Source of the DNA: an uncultured Actinomycetes bacterium
Lineage (GTDB): Bacteria; Actinomycetota; Actinomycetes; Nanopelagicales; Nanopelagicaceae
NCBI GenBank assembly: GCA_903875815.1
Contig: CAIQXR010000004.1
Span: 1 to 7,086, forward strand
Reading direction: 5' to 3'
Length of the DNA stretch: 7,086 nucleotides
Shown here piece by piece: positions 6,148 through 7,086 of this stretch; the stretch's first letter is position 1, and the number at the start of each line of letters is the position of its first letter. Both the position numbers and the translations under genes were made by a program. The notes beneath the pieces were generated by a model. That model worked only from the letters and a program-made list of their open reading frames with translations. It did no database searches and was not told the DNA's origin.

Positions 6148-6594
6148 ATGAAGAATCCTCCTACCCAACTTGGGGTTTTGCGAAAGCGGATTTGGTGCTT
6201 CATAAAATCTGATGAGGGAAGTGCGACCGTTGAATTTATCCTCTTGGCCCTGCCCCTTTTCGTACCCATCGCGATATTTTTGGTCTCCGTAGATAGTGGG
6301 AGCACTATCAACTTCGAAACTAGAAATCTCTCCAGGCAAATCGCCCGAGCGTACGTAAGTGGGACTGATCAAGTGAATGCGGAAGCTCGTGTGAGCGCAG
6401 TCTTGTCGGTGTTTCACGATCAGTTCGGCCCATTGAATGGTGTGGATTTAATTCCAACAATTGAGATTACGTGCAGCGATAATCCATGCCTTTCAACGGG
6501 CGGGAGTGTTGAGATAACAGTCATCATGGAGCAGCCAACTAAAGGGATCGTAGCTCGCTCTTCGACCGTGGAATCGGTTGACCGATGGCGATAA
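6148..6594 (+). CDS. TadE-like minor pilin (second copy, canonical prepilin motif)
   Basis: This 148-residue protein carries a textbook TadE start: a basic leader, then EGSATVEFILLALPLF (23-38) with G24 as the likely cleavage site, Glu29 at +5 and Phe30 at +6, followed by a hydrophobic helix to about 48. The rest is expected outside the membrane: a helical NFETRNLSRQIARAYVSGTD region and a C-terminal beta-rich part with C109 and C114 (TCSDNPC), which could form a disulfide, and a GGSVEITVIME strand. Two TadE-like proteins in tandem presumably form the minor pilin set with the upstream and downstream genes. The gap to the previous gene is 2 nt, and its end overlaps the next gene by 10 nt. The ribosome binding site is weak, consistent with translational coupling. 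Confidence 0.85.
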   Translation: MKNPPTQLGVLRKRIWCFIKSDEGSATVEFILLALPLFVPIAIFLVSVDSGSTINFETRNLSRQIARAYVSGTDQVNAEARVSAVLSVFHDQFGPLNGVDLIPTIEITCSDNPCLSTGGSVEITVIMEQPTKGIVARSSTVESVDRWR

Positions 6595-7086
6595 GCATTT
6601 GGAATGGGAATGGGAAGGGGAATGGGAATGGGAAGGGGAATGGGAATGGGAAGGGGAATGGGAATGGGAAGGGGAATGGGAATGGGAATGGGAATGGGAA
6701 TGGGAATGGGAATGGGAATGGGACACTAAATTCCACGGCCAGAGCTGAAACTTTGGCCACTGGTCAGGCTGTGGAGGAATTTTCCAAAGATGAAAAAGGC
6801 TCTATTTCGGTCCTAATTATTGGGCTAGGAATAATTGCTCTTACTTTATCCATCGGAATTCTAGATTTTTCGGACGCATTTCTTGCCAAACGTGAGTTGC
6901 TTCAAATATCAGAAGAGGCGACTCAGCGTGCGGCTCACGAAATTTCTTTGTCGGATTATTACAGTGGAAATTTTGAATCACAAAGCACAATGCACATTCC
7001 TCTTGATTGCAACGCTTCACTTCAAACAATTGCAGGTTCAATTTCAAATTCTCGGCTAAGAGGAAATCATATTCTCGTTCAAGAGA
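6585..7086 (+). CDS. TadG/TadE-like pilus-associated protein with N-terminal Gly-Asn/Lys repeat (runs off the right edge)
   Basis: From ATG 6585 the frame stays open to the window end (167 codons). Residues 1-6 (MAISIW) lead straight into 20 dipeptides of Asn-Gly or Lys-Gly (7-46), then a polar stretch (47-71). DEKGSISVLIIGLGIIALTL (69-88) and the following residues form a membrane helix to about 95, then DFSDAFLAKRELLQISEEAT (94-113). This matches the N-terminal Tad domain of TadG-like proteins and the Rv3654c-like 'secretion TadE-like' proteins, which have a helix followed by an Ala/Gln/Glu-rich amphipathic segment. The residue after a cut at G72 would be Ser, and +5 is Leu, not Glu. The ATG lies inside the previous gene (10-nt overlap) without a strong ribosome binding site; a later start after the repeat, such as GTG 6771, cannot be excluded and would place the tract outside the protein. 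Confidence 0.75.
   Translation, partial: MAISIWNGNGKGNGNGKGNGNGKGNGNGKGNGNGNGNGNGNGNGNGTLNSTARAETLATGQAVEEFSKDEKGSISVLIIGLGIIALTLSIGILDFSDAFLAKRELLQISEEATQRAAHEISLSDYYSGNFESQSTMHIPLDCNASLQTIAGSISNSRLRGNHILVQE
6603..6722 (+). repeat. Hexanucleotide microsatellite (AATGGG/AAGGGG) x 20, in frame
   Basis: Twenty perfect 6-bp units without interruption. The first 72 bp are four copies of an 18-bp unit (AATGGG AATGGG AAGGGG); the last 48 bp are eight identical AATGGG units. Every unit keeps the frame of the TadG-like gene and encodes Asn-Gly or Lys-Gly. On the coding strand there are 20 runs of three or four G separated by 2-3 nt, a strong G-quadruplex pattern; the complement is the matching C-rich strand. 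The graded structure, mixed then pure units, is what replication slippage would leave. Confidence 0.95.

Noticed and set aside
6603..6722. CRISPR array or iteron origin
   Set aside because: There are no spacers between units and no unique sequence; it is a pure hexamer microsatellite inside a coding frame.
6493..6760. Minus-strand frames giving Ser-His and Pro-Phe repeat proteins
   Set aside because: They are mirror translations of the AATGGG microsatellite; the plus strand carries a coherent TadG-like gene through the same region.

Overview
The window looks like actinobacterial DNA of moderate GC. The multifunctional 2-oxoglutarate dehydrogenase/decarboxylase with its Pro/Ala/Ser-rich linker is typical of Actinobacteria. 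The pilus genes follow the actinobacterial order (tadA-tadB-tadC, a GDVPGW-type pilin-like protein, TadE-like proteins, a TadG-like protein), as in the Mycobacterium tuberculosis Rv3659c-Rv3654c region. Mixed codon endings and AT-rich spacers would suit a streamlined freshwater actinobacterium such as the Nanopelagicales (acI), but that placement is a guess from style, not a measurement.

Left third (1-1718): the 5' end of kgd leaves the window on the minus strand. It diverges across about 200 bp from a short-chain dehydrogenase/reductase gene on the plus strand. That gene converges on a small four-helix membrane protein gene on the minus strand. These look like housekeeping neighbours.

Middle (1719-2538): a 175-residue protein that I read as a degenerate GGDEF-fold domain, with SECGY where GGDEF would be, followed by an AT-rich gap. 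It sits just upstream of tadA, where the mycobacterial locus has the TadZ/Ssd-like gene.

Right half (2539-7086): a Tad/Flp pilus or secretion locus in two tightly packed blocks. Block one is tadA-tadB-tadC (4-nt and 1-nt overlaps), giving the motor ATPase and two inner-membrane platform proteins. After a 232-bp AT-rich spacer with a tandem 15-bp repeat and a strong ribosome binding site comes block two: a pilin-like gene, two TadE-like genes and a TadG-like gene that runs off the right edge (4-nt overlap, 2-nt gap, 10-nt overlap). No prepilin peptidase, TadZ or canonical Flp pilin is visible here.

The most unusual element is a 120-bp hexanucleotide tract (6603-6722; 16 AATGGG and 4 AAGGGG units). 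It lies in frame just after the start of the TadG-like gene and encodes 20 Asn/Lys-Gly dipeptides ahead of the membrane segment. It also forms an uninterrupted series of 20 G-runs with G-quadruplex potential on the coding strand and mRNA.
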